Below are positions 35,043-50,500 of a DNA stretch of 64,000 nucleotides, one piece after another. The notes beneath the pieces are model-generated. The model was not told where the DNA came from. It was given only the letters and a program-made list of their open reading frames with translations, and did no database searches. Source of the stretch: Aurelia coerulea. Taxonomy: Eukaryota; Cnidaria; Scyphozoa; Semaeostomeae; Ulmaridae. The stretch is from assembly GCA_039566865.1 (NCBI GenBank), contig CM076949.1, forward strand, positions 5,547,501 through 5,611,500, in the 5' to 3' direction. The position numbers were made by a program, and so were the translations under genes. Every line of letters starts with the position of its first letter. Within the stretch, counting starts at the first letter, position 1.

Positions 35043-35510
35043 ATGAAGTTCAAACTTATGGTCCATCAGCAAAACTTCAGTGAAGAGAACCTTGTCATCA
35101 ATCCACGGGATTACAATGGCCTTCAAGTTGGAGACATTGTTGAAATATACCATCCTGAGGACACTTTCAGCCGTTTGCTGTTGCAAGTGAAAAAGCTGAG
35201 CACTGATTTTCAACAGAAGGACACAATTAGCATTGAGCAGAGTATAGCGTCCACATTTCAACTAAGGGCCTATCTTGATGTTTACTTGAATCGCATTGAG
35301 CCAAGTGACGTTACGCTTGATATGGTTGAAATAATATTTAAAGACCAATACATGAGTAGAAGTGATCTATGGAGATTCCAAAGGTCACTTATTGACACTT
35401 GTGTCTATATGGGAAATAAATTGATGTTTGCTGGGCTCAGGCTGCAGGTGAATGAAATGTGGATGAATGGAGAAAAATTGGCTTGTGGTATGATTGGAAA
35501 AGATACCAAG
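35043..35510 (+). CDS. DEPDC5: DEPDC5 exon 1
   Basis: Codons 1-156, N-terminal domain, including [20 protein letters not shown]. Ends phase 0 at donor AAG|GTTAGA. Confidence 0.9.
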
Positions 35511-38500
35511 GTTAGAAGCTCTACCTAACTTTGTTTGGTCAATCCTGTGACTGCCAAGCGCTCTTTCCCTTACAATAATGACAGTCTGGAAAGTGTGGCA
35601 CTATAATGTCTTGTTCAATTCCCAGGGGGGGGGGGGGGGGGGGGTACTCATTGACTTTCAATACCGGAAGGGCTGTCTGTGCCAATATTTGGGGTCCGAA
35701 ATTTTACGTTAAATCAATATTTGGGGTCTGTCAATTACAACATGGACGAAAATTGAATATTTGGGGTCCACATATCTGAAGAAGAAAGAATCGTGCAATT
35801 TGGCCCTGAAGTTGCGAATCATGCAATAAATGTTTTGGTATTATTCAAAAACTGAGAAAGGTCAAGAAGCTCAAAAACGTTTTAGGGGCCCAAGAAATAG
35901 ATAACAATATTTGGGAAACTAATATAAAAGAAGTAAAAGTAAGTTCACGTATAGTTACTACTAGTATTTAGTTACTGGCAGGGGCGGCGGACAGTGCTAT
36001 TAATGCTATTTCGTTAATAGCAATTTTTTTCCAAAGTAAGGTTCTACTTCTGTATTGAAAAGATAAATGTAACATAAATAATACGAATAGAAATCTTCTC
36101 CGGATCTTTAATTTTCCTATCCAGTTCCTTCATTCCGTCATTTATTTGACCCCTCAGTGCTATTTGATATTGTAATTGCCCGACTTAATCCACTTAAAGG
36201 ATGCCGCTTGCATACTTTTCTGATTCAGACAAAAGCCAGTCTCTATTGAAACCCATGCTGTTGTGGCCATGGATGGCCATGCTATTACTTGGCCCATTTG
36301 AATAGCAAACGAACAAGAACAATTGGAAGTTGCATCATAGTTCCATTGTGTGTGACGCAAGGGGCTGTTGTAATATACGCAAATCTGAAAGCCTTGCTAT
36401 TAAATTCTCAGAATGAATAGCAAGAGATCACGCGAGATCTCGCGTACAGATCGTTAGTTGAGAAGAGAGTAGAGACCTTTTCAGATATAAAATGAATCAA
36501 GTTGCGTCAGGTGGTGTACGATAGGGGTGGTTCGACTGTCTTTTCCCTTGTCCACTTCTGTCTATGTAAGGAAGAAATTCAACTCACGAGCAGCTCCTTC
36601 GTTTCGTTTTAAAAAAGACGGACGCCCATGCCCTAATGTTAAAATAAAAGTTGTTCACGTGAAGCTGTGTATAGAGGTTTTTCGTGGACATGCGATGATT
36701 CTGAGAAAGATGCATATTTCTGTTGGCCTTGCAGTCGTGGGAGAAGAGAAGATTCTACCCAAAGAGAATATGGTCAATATGTTCTCCTCTTTCCCTCTCC
36801 TACATGGCGGCTCGCAAGGCGGCTGTGCCAGCTTTGCTATTACAAATTGGAAATGAATAGCAGGGCTTTTACTGAGCGGCGGAAAGCCGCAGCAGTCTAA
36901 ACAGCCCTCCATATGTAGCCACCTTTTAGAGACGATAGCCGTGCCACACTCATTCATAAGGCACCGATTGCAAAATATTTTGTTTTGTTCAAAAAACCTT
37001 TTTTAATGTCTCAGAAACAAGCATGGAACATTTAGTTTTTAAAACAGATCATAATTCAGGAACAGTATTAGCTTTATATTCATAAACCTTTTGCAAAGGA
37101 TGGGCGTTTCCGGCGTTCTGAAGGGCATGGCCCCAGAAAGTTTTTCCGAGGGGCAAGCCCCTGGGCCCCCGTTTTTCTCTCCCTTCGCTCGCAATTAATA
37201 GCAACGTATTATCCCTCCCAGCCGCCCCTGGTTACTGGGAATATGATATGTTATTGGAGTACACATGGAATATGGTATAGTTTTAATATAACTTTACAGT
37301 CAGGTGTCAGGCAAGAACTTTCAATTTTTATTTTTATATCAATTATATATTTTTAATTGAAATTTTCATAAAGACTAGTTTCTTTTTGTAAGCAATTCAA
37401 AATCATTTTTAAGACAACTCTCTCTAATTCCAGGCTAAAAGACTCATGAGTTGTGGTCACATCGGGAGGAAGGACCAGGATGCTGCTTGATAAGCTCAGC
37501 TTCTCAGCGTCCTAAAACTTCCTTCGGATGCTAGGTAGAAATGTATACAAAAAAGGGTAGACAAAAGTGAGAAGTTATAAAGATCTAGAATTTCCGCTGA
37601 GGTAGCCACTTTGTATCCTTTTTTACTTACCAAGGAATTTCTTTTCTTTTTAAGAAGGGTTGAATTATATTGTGTTTACATTGCATTTTACATTTCAGGT
37701 TGTTTTCAGGTCACAGAGTGCACAAATTCATATTTTCATCCAAATGAGTGCTGAAATGTGGGAATTTGACTTTTTTGGTGATCTGTATTTTGAGAAGACT
37801 GTGAATGGATTTTTGAAGGAATTATTTGGAAAATGGAAGGAGAGCAATTGCAATCATGAAGTTACAATTGTTATGTACTCCAGAACGCATTACAATGCTA
37901 AATCATTAGGTGAGAAGGAATATTTTTTGTCAAATTATCAAATCTTAATACAAAATATTGTATGTCATTTTGAAGGAACTACTGTTTTGCTTTACTTGAA
38001 GAAATTTTGGTTAGTAACTAAATTTTACATTCAAGGCAGAAGAGAATATTTTTATCATCGCTTTAGAATATCAGTGGAAGAATTGCTGGCAGTTTTTCAC
38101 CGATTTTCAAAAGTTTTCCCTCATGATACAAACAGGATCATCAGTAAGTACATGGCACATTATCCCTCATTGTGAGTGAACAATCGGTGAAAAAAGAGGG
38201 CTTATTGACCTACCCAAAAGATGGTCTCGAGAGAACAAACATCAAAATTCTTTAATATCAAAATTCTGGTGCTTTTGTGGAAATTTCAACATGTTTGTGT
38301 GCTTCAGAGAATTTGCCAGAAAATATCCCAAACTGCCAAAAAATCAGAATTGGCTTGTGGTATGTTTTGTCATTACTGCCACCAAAACAGTCTGTTTTTT
38401 ACTTATTATAAGCATAAATAAAAACCTATTACCCCCTTTAGATGAATATAATTTCTTACAATTTTACAGACGATTTCCCACAAGAAATGAGAAGCAGTGT

Positions 38501-41500
38501 TGCAAAAGGAGTTGATGGCAGATTTCATCAAGATTTTTACAAAGCAATTATCAATTCAGAACCTGTTTCAGATTGGAAACAAATTGCAATGTTATTGAAG
38601 ACCAATTTTAATAATTATTTGAGCTGGGTTGGCTGTGATGGTATTGTGCAAGATCAACCAGTTGGAACTAATTCAAGATCATCAGATGGAAATGTGCTCG
38701 AAGCCCTTAATATATCTTTGAATAGTAAGTTTATTTACTAGCTGAGTAAAAAAGTAATCCCTCTTTGAAAGGCCACTTAATGTTGGACATGCTCAAATCC
38801 ATTAAAAAATTATCTGTGATTGAAATCAGCCTCTCCGTTCTGAAATTATTCGAACATCGCTTCCAACATCATTTCGAGCGTTACTTCGCTTCGAAAAGTC
38901 AAACTTTGTGATCTAATCAACCAATCAAACGCTAGGAATAGGCACGTAGTCTGACCTTATTAAGAACGTAGCAATCTGATTGGTCCCGCTGTAAACGCGG
39001 CGGAAATGGCCTAAATTAGTCTGTGCTTTGAAGCTGTATTGGAGGATCACCACAAGTCTCAGTTTGAAGCCATAAACATCATCCAATGTAATCAGTCTAG
39101 TGCAGCTCTTGCGTTAAAGCTATTATCTCCGTCAACTAGCTTTAATGTTGGTATTTTCTTCAAATTTCCATTCTTGCACTGAGAGAGAAAAGCTCCTTAG
39201 ATTCCAATGTAGTAAGGACAAATTGTATGATTTATGCAGTGAGAAGTACCAAAAAAAGAATTGGCTCAATAAGATATGACAAGCATGCCTTACATATGGG
39301 CTTGCGACATCGACATGCCCCCTTTTTTGTGTAGCGACAAAACCTTATTCTAGATAAAGAAGTACTATTTATATGTGCCATCCATGGTGAGAATCAGGGA
39401 GCTTCCTGATGGGAATAGACCTGATGGGTCATCTGGTCCCCACCATGGATGAAAGTAACAATTATGATACCCCTTTCTGGTGTGGGAGCTGTTATGTCTG
39501 AAGGCTAGGCCATCATGTTCCTAATCCAACGTGTCCTGAACAAAAACAACTAATACAACCACAACAACTAAGACAACAACTACAACAGGAGTCATGCTTT
39601 TCTCCTAAATTGTTCTCCTTTTCCATTTTAGTCTTTGAGACATTCTACATTGATGCAAATTTGGAAAGGACAAATTCAACTGTTATACTTATTACACCTG
39701 GTTCTGGTGTGTTCGATGTTGACAGAGAGCTTACTGTTATGACGAAGCAGAGACTGATGGATGGAGGTATATAGTAGACTCTTTTGCGAGGCTTCTCTCG
39801 TTGATTCACGGTGAGCAGGGCAGGATGTCTCCATGTCCACAACCTGTCTTCCTTGTAGTTGCAGGTGATTTTTTGTGATGTTTGAGGATCTTTGACAGTC
39901 GCTGTAAGTTTATAAGATCGTAAAAAGTAAAAAAAAAAAACAAATGCAAAATTTACAAATACTGCAAATGGGCAGTAAAGGTTGGAAAAGGTCGAATCAT
40001 TTCGAAAACTGAATAAGAACTGAGTTCTACCGAGTGAGTAAAAAAGAAAGAGTCCCCGTTTGAAAGGCCACTGCTCCCTGAATATCAAAGCAATAATATC
40101 GAAAACTGTCTTGTTTTATTACCAATATGTTCAATTAGGTTCAGGAATTTACCCAGTTTTAATTGGCCATTCCTTCCCGTCGATATGGGAGATTTTCTGC
40201 AGAAAGCCCCTTAAAAAACCTGTAAAAACGAGTGAAAAGAATGAGCAAATTTTCTTTGGTTCTCCTTCCTAAACATGACGATACTACATGTATTCATATT
40301 TTGTCCTCTTGGGAGAATGGAATCCCCCTGAATAGGTTATTTATACCAGGGGGAAGCATGCAGAAGTCATTGCTGTAAGGCCCGTGTAAGGATCATTCAA
40401 ATCCATGAAGTACTTGCGGTGCCACGAATTTTCGAAAGTGGGAACTTTTTTCTGGCTCACCCGGTGTATTTTCTGAGTCTGATATGAAGAACTCTTCCAT
40501 CTTTATTTGCAATCGTTTTTTCGCATTGCAGGATTTGGCGTGGATCTTGTTTGCCTTGCTGAGCAACCCCTTCATGCTGTACCATTGTTGAAATTTCACA
40601 GCAAGAAACAACAGCGACTAAAAGATACTCACGGTATTCAGATTGATTATAATATTCCGCAATGGATAAATCATAGTTTTTATCGCTCTCCTGAACAAAG
40701 AAACGCTAAATCAAGGTTTATCCCAAGAATGAAGGTTCCAGAAAGACCTGTGTTTCCAGACGATGCTGAGGACGAATATCAAGGTTAGTGCTAAGTGACT
40801 TTTTCCATTTTTATTTGTGCATGATTTTAGATGATAGGAGGCCCAATGATGGCGCTCTCACATTCTGCGGACAAGGTCGTGAAGCTCATAATGCCTTAGG
40901 ATGTATGAGCCACGTTGGCTTTCATATGCGCATACTAACCGGTTTTGTGTTGTACAGGAAAATATAAAGCCCGAGGTCTTAAAAGTATAGACCCCCTGTG
41001 AGGTCTGTGCAATAAGACCGATGGCTTTTTATTTTTCCTGTACAACTACAAAAGCGGTTAGTATGAGTTTTATTACCTGATAGCTTCTAATTTTGACCTA
41101 TATCATTTAATCAAACGCATTTTGTTACTGTTATGTCGCTTAAGTTTAATCTAAAAAAAAGATATTTCAAATAAGCGTATAGATTTAGGACTTTTTGATA
41201 CGAAGACCTACTACCTAATTCCCTACAGGCACAAAGTACAGTAGCTGGCAAGTATCATTTCAAAGAAATGATAAAATACTGAAAGTTTCTGTATTGATAA
41301 AAGTAATACTAATGTTGTGCAATCATTAAACGACCACTTGTGCGACAGAATCCATTCCAATTCCCTAGTCATCTCTAGGAGCACTTTCTTTATTCCGCCA
41401 AGTTCAGTCTTTAGTAGAAAATTTGATCACTATTTTTTCTTTATGTTTTTGGGCAGTCCGCAGGCAAGAAGATTTCAAGAAATTGTGAATTTATCAATAA

Positions 41501-44500
41501 GTAGGCATCCGAAAAAATCGACAAAAATAACTAAGAATAATGTAAGATATTGACAAAAGATTAAATCAAAAACATTTGAAATTGTTCCAATGTATGATTT
41601 ATCCTGGCCTATTGGAAGTGGGAACTTTTTTCTGGCTCACCCGGTAGACGATACACTATTTTTATATTCAGCTCCATTTCGTTTGATTTATTTTTTTTTA
41701 TATATATTCAGTCTAAAAAATTTACATGACAGATTACTACCTACACTACTTAATCTAATTTACAACACTACGACTACGATACCAAGAGGAGCGAAATACT
41801 ATGTCAACCCCGAGGCCTTAAAAAGAAGAAAAACATTGAAAAAGTACATTTATATAAACCAGACAAACAGAGCTACAAGCTAAGGCATCTTGCAACCAAA
41901 CAATTTCGAGTGAAGATTGAAGACTGATCGTTTGATTTGGCCGGAGCACAACGCATAGTATATTGATAACCATACCCCTGAAGCTGTCATTAGCGTAGTT
42001 GTCTAATGTAGAAATTTGAAGTGAAAGTCGTAAGTGAGTGATACAAATTCATAGCCTCGACATTTTGTTTTTCCAATAAGTTCACCACTTTTGTAAGTTC
42101 CTCTCCCTTTTGAATCTCCCTTCGCTAGAGCCTCCGATATCCGAACTTTCATTTGTTCTCTTCCGGTTTTTTAACAGACAGCCTTAAAGGCAATCGGTCT
42201 CATTTATAATTGGCTGAAGATTGTATAAGAGGATTAAAGATTTGTATGGGAGGATTAACAGAAGAGAATTGGAGCAGAGATCATTTCGAATTGAACTGAA
42301 TTTTTATCATGCGAAAAATTCAAAGAGCCTGGGCTCTAGCTCCTTTCCTTTGTCTAAGCTTTGTTCTCTAAACCAATCACCTGCGTGACTGGGCTCCTTT
42401 AATTTCCTCCTTTTTATCTCTTAGATCTCAATGGCAAGCAGGAACCACCATATCCTCAATCAGGCCTAGATTTTGATGAATACGATGCACAAGTATTTAC
42501 ATACACAACACCAAGAACGCTGTTACAAAATCGATTGGCGAAAGCGACTCAAAAGAAACGAAAAACTGATCTGGGCCTTATGCGCAAATCATCACCAGAT
42601 ATGATAAGAAAACACGGATCGGAATTCAAGAGACAAGGATCATGGAACGAGAGCCAAAATGCTTCACCAAGACATCCTGTCAGGGCATTGAGTGAATGTG
42701 AAGATATTCGGCTTGGTACTTCTGTTGGTGAAAATATGATATTTATCGACGGTGAGTTACAGGCCCCGTTTACACGGCACCGTTTTCATTTCATATCGGA
42801 TTGGTTTCATATCGGATTGGCCTTTTTCTGTTTACACGAGAACGCATCAATTTGATATGCGCAATACAGTTTTGCATTTTCAATTTAAAATGCTCTGAAA
42901 GCGGTCTGAAACCAATCCGATATCGTGTAGACGGTCGAATCCGGTATCAACTCAATACGGAACCTCATTATCAATTCTACGAGCCTTCCATTCATCTGGC
43001 GCACTGCGCAGTGGATGCAAAACAAACGGTGAAACCATTGCAGTGCACAGCGAAGCGTTTCTGTATAAACAGAACGACAGGCTCTGTCAGTTGAGTCGTT
43101 TGGGTACGCTTGATTTTTGGATCATTAATCAAAGAATAGCGTTTTTTGATAACTTTCTTTGATTGGCTAATTGACAAAAACTTACGCTACTGAACATTCA
43201 ATCTTCAAGCTTTCAGTGCAATGTGACTGAAGAATAGTTTCACTAAGGTCATGAATTTGTAAATGGTATTGTTGATGAAGATCAGCTCAAAGTGGAGGAC
43301 CGAAGCTTAGTGCTAGGGGCTTGTTATAAGTTCTTTAGAGCTGGTTCAGAGTCATTTGATATGTGTAGCCTCTAGTTTGATTATATGATTGTCGGCTTGT
43401 ATTGTTCAATTTCCCACTGTAATTACAGAGGTAGGCTTGATGGGCTTTTAAGGCTTTTTGTATGCGGATAGAGGACGCACTAAAGTCTTGGTGGGGTGTG
43501 GGAGGGGGAGGAGGTGAAAACGTAATGAAAGCAATCTATATTGTTTTCGTATGTTCCTGTATAAAAATTGTATGGCCTGAGGGACATGAAAATGTAATTC
43601 ATCAATATCATTTCGAAGATGGAGAAATCCGTCATGAGTGACTTATCCCTAAATGAAACAAAAAAGAAAGGTATATATCAACCCATTTTTGTTGTAAAAT
43701 AGAATTTGTTAACTCCTGCATCTTTCGTTGAGCATGCGCATCTTTGAAAGTGAAACAGAGGCTAAAGTATGTAGTTCTAGGCTCTAAAATGGAAGTTTCC
43801 ACTAAAAACTAATGTTGTCCTCTCTTGTTGCAGATGATACATTTGGCGAGAGCGATTCAAGTCCGGACATGGATGCTGTTTTCAAGAGAAATCTGATTGG
43901 AGGGTTCTCCGCCAATCAGGACAATTATCCAATGTACCAAGGTGGCTTTATCAACCCTTTCAAGCCATACTACTTGTCATACAAACTGACCCTATTTAGA
44001 CACATGTGGTTGCATACATTTCCTACCGACCCAAGTGGTGAGGCTGTACAAGAACATCACCGGAAAATCTTAATGGATCAGGATGAGATTTCGCCCTCCG
44101 TAGGTGCCTTCTGCCTTTATATTTCTATCAATAGTAGGGCGACAGACCAAAAACTGCGTAAAATGACATCATCGAGCAATCTAATATAAAGAAGTGTTTG
44201 GATATGTAAGCCGTTTGAAATGATAAATCAAGAGTTTAAGGCCAAATGAACGAAATATCGAGTGTTGCTTCATTTCAGGATCTGTTGCAGGGAGCTAGTG
44301 GGGCTTAAAGTTACGAGTTTTCGCTCATGCGTGCGCAGTTTTTGCTCTGTCTGGTAGGGCTAGTAAACGCTGAAGTGATGAGAAAGGATTGGAGCAATAG
44401 ACCTTTTAGCTATTCTACAAAAGAATCTGGATCGAGCGTTATTTTTATGCATTTTTATACGCGAGGTTCGATCGAGTGGCGTTGGAGCTTCTATCACTAT

Positions 44501-47500
44501 TGTGCACATCGAAAATCCATCAAAATGTTTCAAAATATCCTTCGCATCGAACATTGTTTTAGAATAGCTAAAAGGTCTATTAGATGACCCTAGCCTGATT
44601 CGAACCATATAAGTATTCACTGTCCCTTCCAATTGAAACACAGATTCAGCAAGTTCTCACTGTAAGAATCTTAAACTGCCCTCCTTCTTTCATTTGCACA
44701 GAAAACTTGTAATATGCCTTCACGCAGAGCCCTGCTGCAGTTGTGCTTAAGATGGACAATATGGCACTTTTCTACAAACTTGTCTTCAGGTTTCGCCCAG
44801 AATTTAAACGGCCAAACCTTTTCAATGTAAAATGTCCAAAAGATACATTAGGAACGAATAGTTGTCACAGAAATTAATCCCAATTGTGTCGCTGTTTCAT
44901 TTTTCTTCCCCACATTTCCCTCAAGTCGCTGATTACTATTATCATTTCCTTGTAGAACATTCCAGTATTGATGAAAATCTTGTTTTTAAATACAATGGAT
45001 CGGTTCTTATGAAACGATTGAAAATTTGACAACTTTAGCCTGTAGGTTCTTAATGGATTAGGTTCTTATACGCGGGTTTTTACTGTATGTGTTATTACTT
45101 TTCAGGGGACATCATTCGAGCAAGAAGAAACAGCAATATCAATCATAGATGGGCATAAATCGGCTGAACATCTCTCACCTCATGAAAGTTTGCGTTTTGG
45201 ATCAGACAGAAAGCATGGACAACAATTTGACGGATCCAACATGCATAAAGTCAGATCAATCAAGAAAGTCGGAAGCGACAAATCAATCAGTAGTGGTGGA
45301 TACTCAGGTGACTACCAGGGCTCAAAAATCGAAGTAGCGTGGTAGCGGTGCTACCAGGAAGGTAGCTGAAGTGCTCAAATTTCCAAGGAAGGAAGTAGGA
45401 AAAAGGAAAATGAAACAGAAGGGAAGGAAGGGAGGGGAAGGGAAAGGAAGGGAAAGAAGGAGAGAAATGAAAAAGAATAGAATGGGGTGGTATAGAGGGA
45501 AAGAAGAAGACAGTTTTCTAAGAACAAAAAAACGTGGTCATCTTGCTACCAGGAAGGAACACATTTTATTGAGCCCTTGTGACTACTTCAGATTTTGTCG
45601 TATCTTGTTGCTGTGCCCTTACCATGAAAACTTAAGTCCCCCCCCCCACCCCCCACCCCCCCGGTTCAATTCATAGTAGGTGCTGAATATTGAAGTTGTG
45701 GAAGCCCATTGATGGAAAATGAAATATGTAGGTATACCTTATTCATCTGAACTAACTTTTTTTGACGTATTGTCTTTTATTTTTAGCATTCAACATATTT
45801 CACAAACCACAAGACCAGGACTGGACAGCTACCATACTGACTGGAGTTGACTGGAAATCTCTTAGCACACCTGCATGTCTTCCAATGACCACTGACTATT
45901 TTCCGGACCAGAAAACGTTTGAAAATGATTTCTACTGGTATAATTACAATGTCATCATTGATGATAGCTACGTTAGGTATGCTTCCTTTGTTATTTTTCA
46001 GGTTTCATATCATATCATATCTCAAATCATATCAAACAATTCAATTTAATTCAAATTTTTTCATAGAAATTGTAATAACTAAAAGTTATTACAGGGATAT
46101 TTAAAAAAACTGTATCCTATACGACCAAAGTAAAGCATAGCTTATCTAGCTTTGGCCGTTAAATTGAAATGCAAAACGAAAAGAAAAATATGAGTAAACA
46201 TCGAAAATTACAGCATTGTCTCAATAGATATATAATGATGAAAAGATTAATTGTTTATAAAATAATAATTCTGATTTGAAGTTTATGATTATTAATATTT
46301 AGCAATTTTAAACGCTTCAAGGCTTGTGGTATACTGTTTTATTTTTGTTATGTTTTTTATTGATTTTGGCAGATTGTTCCATAATTGGGCACCCTAGTTT
46401 TGAAAAGTTTTATTCCCCCAAGTTTTACACGATTTATATGTTCGATAATCTATCGCTTGCCTCGTAGCATATTTGTGTAACCCTTCATTTGTCATAAAAT
46501 AATTTTGGAATACAATGGGCAGTTGATCTTTATTATAGTGGATGTGATGCATTAGTCTTAGGATGTTTGTTTCATAGAGGTCAGCTATTTTTAGGATCCT
46601 TAAGTTTTTATGAAGAAGGTTGGTGGAAACCAGCAAACATTTGAGAATCTGAGGGAAACTTGAGGAAATTTGTTTGAGGGTCAAGATACTGTTTTGCAAC
46701 TCAATGAAACATTGCTTTATGATTAGTAATTCTTTGTATACAGTGTTTTTGCAAGACTTCAAAATATTTTTACGTGTTGAAAGAATTGTTTGATAGAGGT
46801 GCTAAAACTGAAATAGACTTTGTGACAACCTATATCTCAAGTTTTTGAAATTCTCAATAGATGAAAACAAAAGTAGGATAGGAGGCACGTTGCCCTCTTT
46901 TGCTATATTTTCGGACTAGATCGCTATACTTTCGATCATTTACTTTAGGAACAACATGGCTAGATCGAATGCCATCGGTTACTAATAGCAAATAAACAAG
47001 CATTGAATGTACCATAGGAATGGAATGTGCACTAGAATCACATGAAACCAAAAGCTTCAATAGACCTTTAGCTATTCTGAAAAGAATCAGAATCGAACAA
47101 CATTTCGCTACATTTTGTAGAATTTTCGAATGTGCACAATAGTGATAGAAGCTCTAACGCCACTCGATCGAACGTCGCGTATAAAAATGTATAAAAATAA
47201 CGCTCGATCCAGGCTCTTTTATAGAATAGCTAAAAGGTCTATTTTTGCTTTTCACGCCAATTTTGAAATATGACTGTATTTGCTATACCTCACAAAACGA
47301 TGCAAACATTACCAATACAAATACGATACTACAGGGAGCACTAAAGCTCATATCTACCCTGTGGCCACTATATTAAACATATACAAGCGAACAATAAGTT
47401 AAAATCTACAAATACATTAAACAATCCATCAAATACAATCCAAAGACAAGGCAAATGGTAAAGTTACATAAAGAAAACAATTCACTATATACAAAAGGGT

Positions 47501-50500
47501 AGGGAGGGAAGTGGGATGTCTTCTTAGGAATATAGCAATAACGTTTTTCAAGTAGAGCAGGAAAATTAGAAATTGAGCAAAATTATGAACGAAAAATTCG
47601 TTACGGGATTTAAGGGAACGTAACAAAATTGGCACATAGCTAAATCGACTACCTAAAAGGAGGCACGACCTTACAAGCATCCTTCTACAAACAAGCACAT
47701 GTTTTCTGAAAACAATAGGTTATATTATCATTGTCCCAGTTCCCCTAGCTAAGTTACTTTTAAATTCTGCTGATTAACTGTGAGTAGCAAGCTTGCAAGT
47801 CTGATATCCTATGGTGCACACGATTGAGACTTCTGACCTCTGTTATTATAGCTACTTCCAAATCATGATCTCACACGTGGCTATAACTGCAACTAGTGTC
47901 CGCTGGAGATCGTACATTTACTCTCCTCATCTTTGGAACAGACTGCCATACGCATTGCGGGCAACGGATTCTCTTGACATTTTCAAGTGTAGACTGAAAA
48001 CATATCTGTTTCAAGAATGTTTCAATTAGATTTTGTTTTGCAAGAACTTTTAGGATCTTTGTAATATTGTATCTAATATAATCCTATTAGTTTTATAAAT
48101 CATGTAATGCGCCTTTGAGCCGTGTGGATAAATGGCGCAATATAAATGCCTGAAATTATATATTATCTCCATTGTTTGTTTTCAGACCTGTTTCAGACGA
48201 GACTTGCCATGATCGTTTCAAAATGACAGCTAAAGATAAATTTTTTGAAGCGGTATCACAACGGATTGCCCAGGTAATCGTCAGTAATTTTACTTGTTAC
48301 TTCAAGCTAGTTTAAATCCTACTACCGGGTGTCCCAAAAAAATGGACTCCCGTTTGAAAAATCACCAAAATTTGATTTCATAGCCGATCTTCAATTTTCT
48401 TTTTTTGTCAAATATATCAAAGACCAAACTATTTTTCAATATATAGCTGATCTTGTAATTGGCTTAAAAAGTAGCAAATTTAGCTCTTTTTAGGGCTACC
48501 TGGTTTTTGAACCATACTGCAGAAATGCACTCATGATTGCCAGATCAATTTCATTCTGCATGTAAAGCATCTAGTTTGGTCATAAATGACAGAAAGAAAT
48601 GCGCAAAATCATTGCAGACCTCAATGATGATAAAAAATCTAAAAATTTTAACTCTTAGGCAAGATTGACTACTTTTCTTAAAAACTATAGCTCAAAATAA
48701 GTTTTTTCGATGCGCAATTGTTCTACCTTGTTGCATCAAAAGCAAACATTTTATCATCTATGAATATTTTTGGGTCTTTGACAAAACAACTCAAAAAGAA
48801 AATTTTATCAAAGGTTTGATAATAAATTTTTGGTGATTTTAGAAACAGGAGTACTTTTTTTGGGACACCCGGTATTTATAGGAGGAGAATTCGGCAAAAT
48901 CCAGGATGTCACAATTTAAGTCAATTTTACTTGAACTGCGAAGCTTCTGCTTCCTCCACGATAGCAAGGAATGCTGACTGACTAACCCCTGGTGTTCACA
49001 TTCACCCTAACTTGTTAGATTTTGCCAGGCTAAGGCTCGGCGAGTTTACTAAAGATTTTCTTGTGACAATTCAATTCAAGATCTTAATTGTAAAACTAAC
49101 CTAAACTTGGGGTACATTTGTTCAAACGCCAATAGACGATTACGCTAAAGATGGCGGTGAGGAACTTTTTACCAAGATGCATTGCGCTCGAATAACAAAT
49201 CTTTAACGAATTTATAGGAATTCGATTAAAGAACGCAGTGCATCTTGGTAAAAAGTTCCTCGCCGCCATCTTTAGCGTAATTGTCTATTGAGATGGCAGA
49301 GGACAATGCCCAACTGTTGTTAAGCCCACTGTAAGTAAATAGCTCATTAAAACATTGCTTTCGTAAAGGCAGTCTGTAACGCATCTGATTGGGTGATATG
49401 ACAATACAAAGAATAGGAAAATTGAATAGCTGCTGATCCTACTGACTATCTGCGACCGTAGAAAGTGATCTTAAGCCCTCCTTTATCTTAAATACACAGA
49501 TTTACAAAAACATCCATTGTGTTAAGCTGTGACTTTATTGCAGCCAATCTGATACATGACAGACTGCCTTTAAGTATGATATTATCAAAGGTCTCCAGGC
49601 CCGTAGGAAGAAGCTTCGGATTGGGGGGGCAATTGTTCTTAAAACAATAGAGAACAATAGATCTAATTAATTCGTGTGATGTAGCACCATTGTTTTCAAA
49701 ATTATTGGGGGGCTTGAGCCCCCCCTGCCCCCCCCCGCTTCCTACGGGCCTGAAGGTCTCGTTATTTCATGCAGGGTTTTCAGTTTGTCAAGAACAGAGA
49801 AAGATTGAAATTCTTAGTGAGCCCAAACAAAGGAAGTCGGCCATTGTTGTTTCAACGATTGGATGAGCGGGTAAAAGAAGAGTATGTGCTAAGTCACGTG
49901 CAACAGATTCACCATGTTCAGTTTGATGGACAAGAATTATCTGTCAATAAATATGTAAAGAAACACGTGCCAACGACAAAGCCAATCGAGTATAAGTGAG
50001 TATGAGTACACGTAATTTTTTTATCTACACAATCTAAAAATGTACAATTTAACAAAAACATACAAAGACGATTTCATATATTTCATATTTGATTCATTTA
50101 GGGAGGGTTGCCCTTCAACAAAGTTGTTTTTCAAGGGGCCCTTCATTAAAAACATTTACAATATAATCTATACCATTGGGAGCATGATAGGCATGGCTAC
50201 CCTGAATGATCTTTAACAAATAACAATACAGTTACTAAAGGCTATACCAAAGCTCTGTTGGTCTCTCCGTAGGGAGAAATTGCAGAGGTATATGATGACA
50301 CTGCTGCTTGGACACGTAATTTTTCTCTGTATATGTCGCAATGATTTAATTGTTTGACGAAAATTTTAAAAAAGTCGTCAGCCCTTTTTTGAAAATCTGA
50401 AGTGCAGTAATCATGACCAAAACTCTTGAGACACTTTGCTTTTTGGAGTAAATTTCGAGTGAAGGCCCCCCCCCCCCCCATTGCATTGATAGAAGCTGAT

